DNA of 6,450 nt, from positions 1-6,450 of the forward strand of contig RGAX01000161.1 in assembly GCA_009919985.1 (NCBI GenBank). The letters are read 5' to 3'. The translations under genes were made by a program, and so were the position numbers. This stretch comes from Opitutaceae bacterium (GTDB lineage: Bacteria > Verrucomicrobiota > Verrucomicrobiia > Opitutales > Opitutaceae). Shown here piece after piece: positions 5,384 to 6,450 of this stretch; the stretch's first letter is position 1; each line of letters opens with the position of its first letter. The notes below the pieces were generated by a model. The model worked only from the letters and a program-made list of their open reading frames with translations, had not been told where the DNA came from and did not search any database.

Positions 5384-6450
5384 TTACTTGGTGAGGGCTT
5401 TGACGGCGGCTTTGAGGGCGGCCACTTTGTTGGTATTTTCCCAGGGGAGACCGGTCTTGCCGAAGTGACCGTAGTTGGTCGTCTCGCGGTAGATCGGACG
5501 CAGCAGGTTGAGCTGCTTGACGATGGCGGCAGGCTTGAAGCTGAACACCTGCTGGATGGCGGTGGTGATGATCTCGTCGGAGATAACGCCGGTGCCGAAC
5601 GTATTGACGTAGACGCTCACGGGGTTCGGGTGGCCAATCGCGTAGGCGAACTGGACCTCGACCTGTTTGGCGAGCTTAGCGGCGACGATGTTCTTGGCGA
5701 CCCAGCGGCCCATGTAGGCAGCGGAGCGGTCGACCTTGGACGGATCTTTGCCGGAGAAGGCGCCGCCACCGTGGCGACCCCAACCGCCGTAGGAATCGAC
5801 GATGATCTTGCGGCCAGTGAGGCCGGAGTCGCCTTGCGGGCCACCGATAACGAATTTGCCGGTGGGGTTGATGAGAAACTCGGTGTTCTTGGTGAGGAGC
5901 TTGGCGGGGAGGACCTTCTTGATGACGTTCTTGATGAGGAACGACTCGATGGTCTTGTGCGCGACATCAGCGGTGTGCTGCGTGGAGATGACGACGTTGA
6001 CGATCTCGGTGGCCACGCCGTCGACGTAGCGAACGGAGACTTGGGACTTCGCATCGGGGCGAAGCCATTTCACTTTGCCGCTCTTGCGGATCTTGGTGAG
6101 CTCGCGGCCGAGGCGGTGAGCGAAGATAATCGGAGCGGGCATCAATTCCTCGGTCTCGTCCGCAGCGAAGCCGAACATCAGACCTTGGTCGCCAGCGCCT
6201 TGCTCGGCGGTCTTTTTACCTTCGGCCTTCTTGGCGTCGACGCCTTGGGCGATGTCGGCGGACTGGGCGGTAAGGTAGTTGTTGATGAAAACAGAGTCAG
6301 CGTGGAAGACGTCGTCGTCGTTAGTGTAGCCGATGTGACGAATGGCATCGCGAATAACCTTCTCGACGTTGAAAGCCTCATCGATCGGCTTAGTCTTGCC
6401 GGTCTTTTTGTCCTGAAGCTTCGGGATGGTGATTTCACCACCGATCACGA
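5384..6450 (-). CDS. metK: S-adenosylmethionine synthetase (methionine adenosyltransferase), N-terminus cut by window edge
   Basis: The frame is open to the window edge; 354 residues plus a partial codon are visible. It makes SAM from methionine and ATP, releasing phosphate and pyrophosphate, in the cytoplasm. Visible signatures, numbered from the GTG codon at 6448: GGEIT (3-7), GAGDQGLMFGFA (84-95), MPAPIIFAHRL (103-113), KWLRPDAKSQV (127-137), STQH (155-158), INPTGKFVIGGPQGD (193-207), TGRKIIVDSYGG (211-222), the glycine-rich GGGAFSGKDPSKVDRSAAY (227-245), and a family-like end PIYRETTNYGHFGKTGLPWE (318-337). Compared with E. coli MetK from memory, about 52 residues are missing, including the GHPDK motif with the catalytic His; this reflects only the window boundary. 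Two Lys-rich insertions relative to E. coli are seen, one after GGEIT and one between QGVD and EQGAGDQG. The GTG at 6448 is an internal Val codon, not the start. The gene is followed directly by ahcY, completing a SAM-cycle operon. Confidence 0.98.
   Translation of the reverse strand, partial: VIGGEITIPKLQDKKTGKTKPIDEAFNVEKVIRDAIRHIGYTNDDDVFHADSVFINNYLTAQSADIAQGVDAKKAEGKKTAEQGAGDQGLMFGFAADETEELMPAPIIFAHRLGRELTKIRKSGKVKWLRPDAKSQVSVRYVDGVATEIVNVVISTQHTADVAHKTIESFLIKNVIKKVLPAKLLTKNTEFLINPTGKFVIGGPQGDSGLTGRKIIVDSYGGWGRHGGGAFSGKDPSKVDRSAAYMGRWVAKNIVAAKLAKQVEVQFAYAIGHPNPVSVYVNTFGTGVISDEIITTAIQQVFSFKPAAIVKQLNLLRPIYRETTNYGHFGKTGLPWENTNKVAALKAAVKALTK

Noticed and set aside
1..6450. Mobile elements, CRISPR arrays, tRNA or rRNA genes
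   Set aside because: No transposase or integrase motif, direct-repeat array, terminal inverted repeats or RNA-gene signature was seen on either strand.

Overview
The window looks like chromosomal DNA from a high-GC, Gram-negative bacterium. I infer Verrucomicrobiota, probably the Opitutaceae/Opitutales. The reasons are a Tat-exported sugar-isomerase-like TIM-barrel protein beside a secreted rhamnogalacturonan acetylesterase-type enzyme, a lipoprotein with a lipobox, pyrimidine-rich leaders in place of Shine-Dalgarno sequences, and the style of the MetK and AhcY proteins. No 16S or other decisive marker is present, so the taxonomy is an inference.

Layout, left to right. (1) Positions 2-481 (+) hold the C-terminal part of a HipA-family Ser/Thr kinase that most resembles the YjjJ branch; its start lies outside the window. 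(2) A convergent small lipoprotein gene (552-1049, -) has a transthyretin-like/carboxypeptidase-regulatory-type domain. A 7-bp hairpin separates the two genes. (3) A divergent region at 1050-1190 carries small palindromes and is followed by an unrecognised 72-codon ORF (1191-1409, +). (4) Next come two secreted proteins on the + strand: a Tat-signal sugar phosphate isomerase/epimerase-like TIM barrel (1468-2445) and an SGNH/GDSL esterase of the CE12 type (2587-3774). Together they suggest use of plant polysaccharide, perhaps pectin. (5) A 142-base spacer between convergent genes (3775-3916) holds a strong intrinsic terminator for the - strand and a second GC hairpin. (6) The - strand then carries ahcY (3917-5347), preceded by metK (5384-6450), whose 5' end is cut by the window edge. 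metK and ahcY are 36 bases apart and form the core of the S-adenosylmethionine cycle: MetK makes SAM, and AhcY removes the SAH left after methylation.

No mobile element, CRISPR array, tRNA or rRNA was seen, and I did not find a convincing new multi-gene system. The most unusual points are these: the C-terminus of the CE12 esterase appears to have slipped out of frame, with a family-like tail readable in another frame just past it; the TIM-barrel protein has Gln at two of the four positions where xylose-isomerase-like barrels usually hold metal ligands; and preferred codons switch sharply between the two neighbouring secreted-protein genes.
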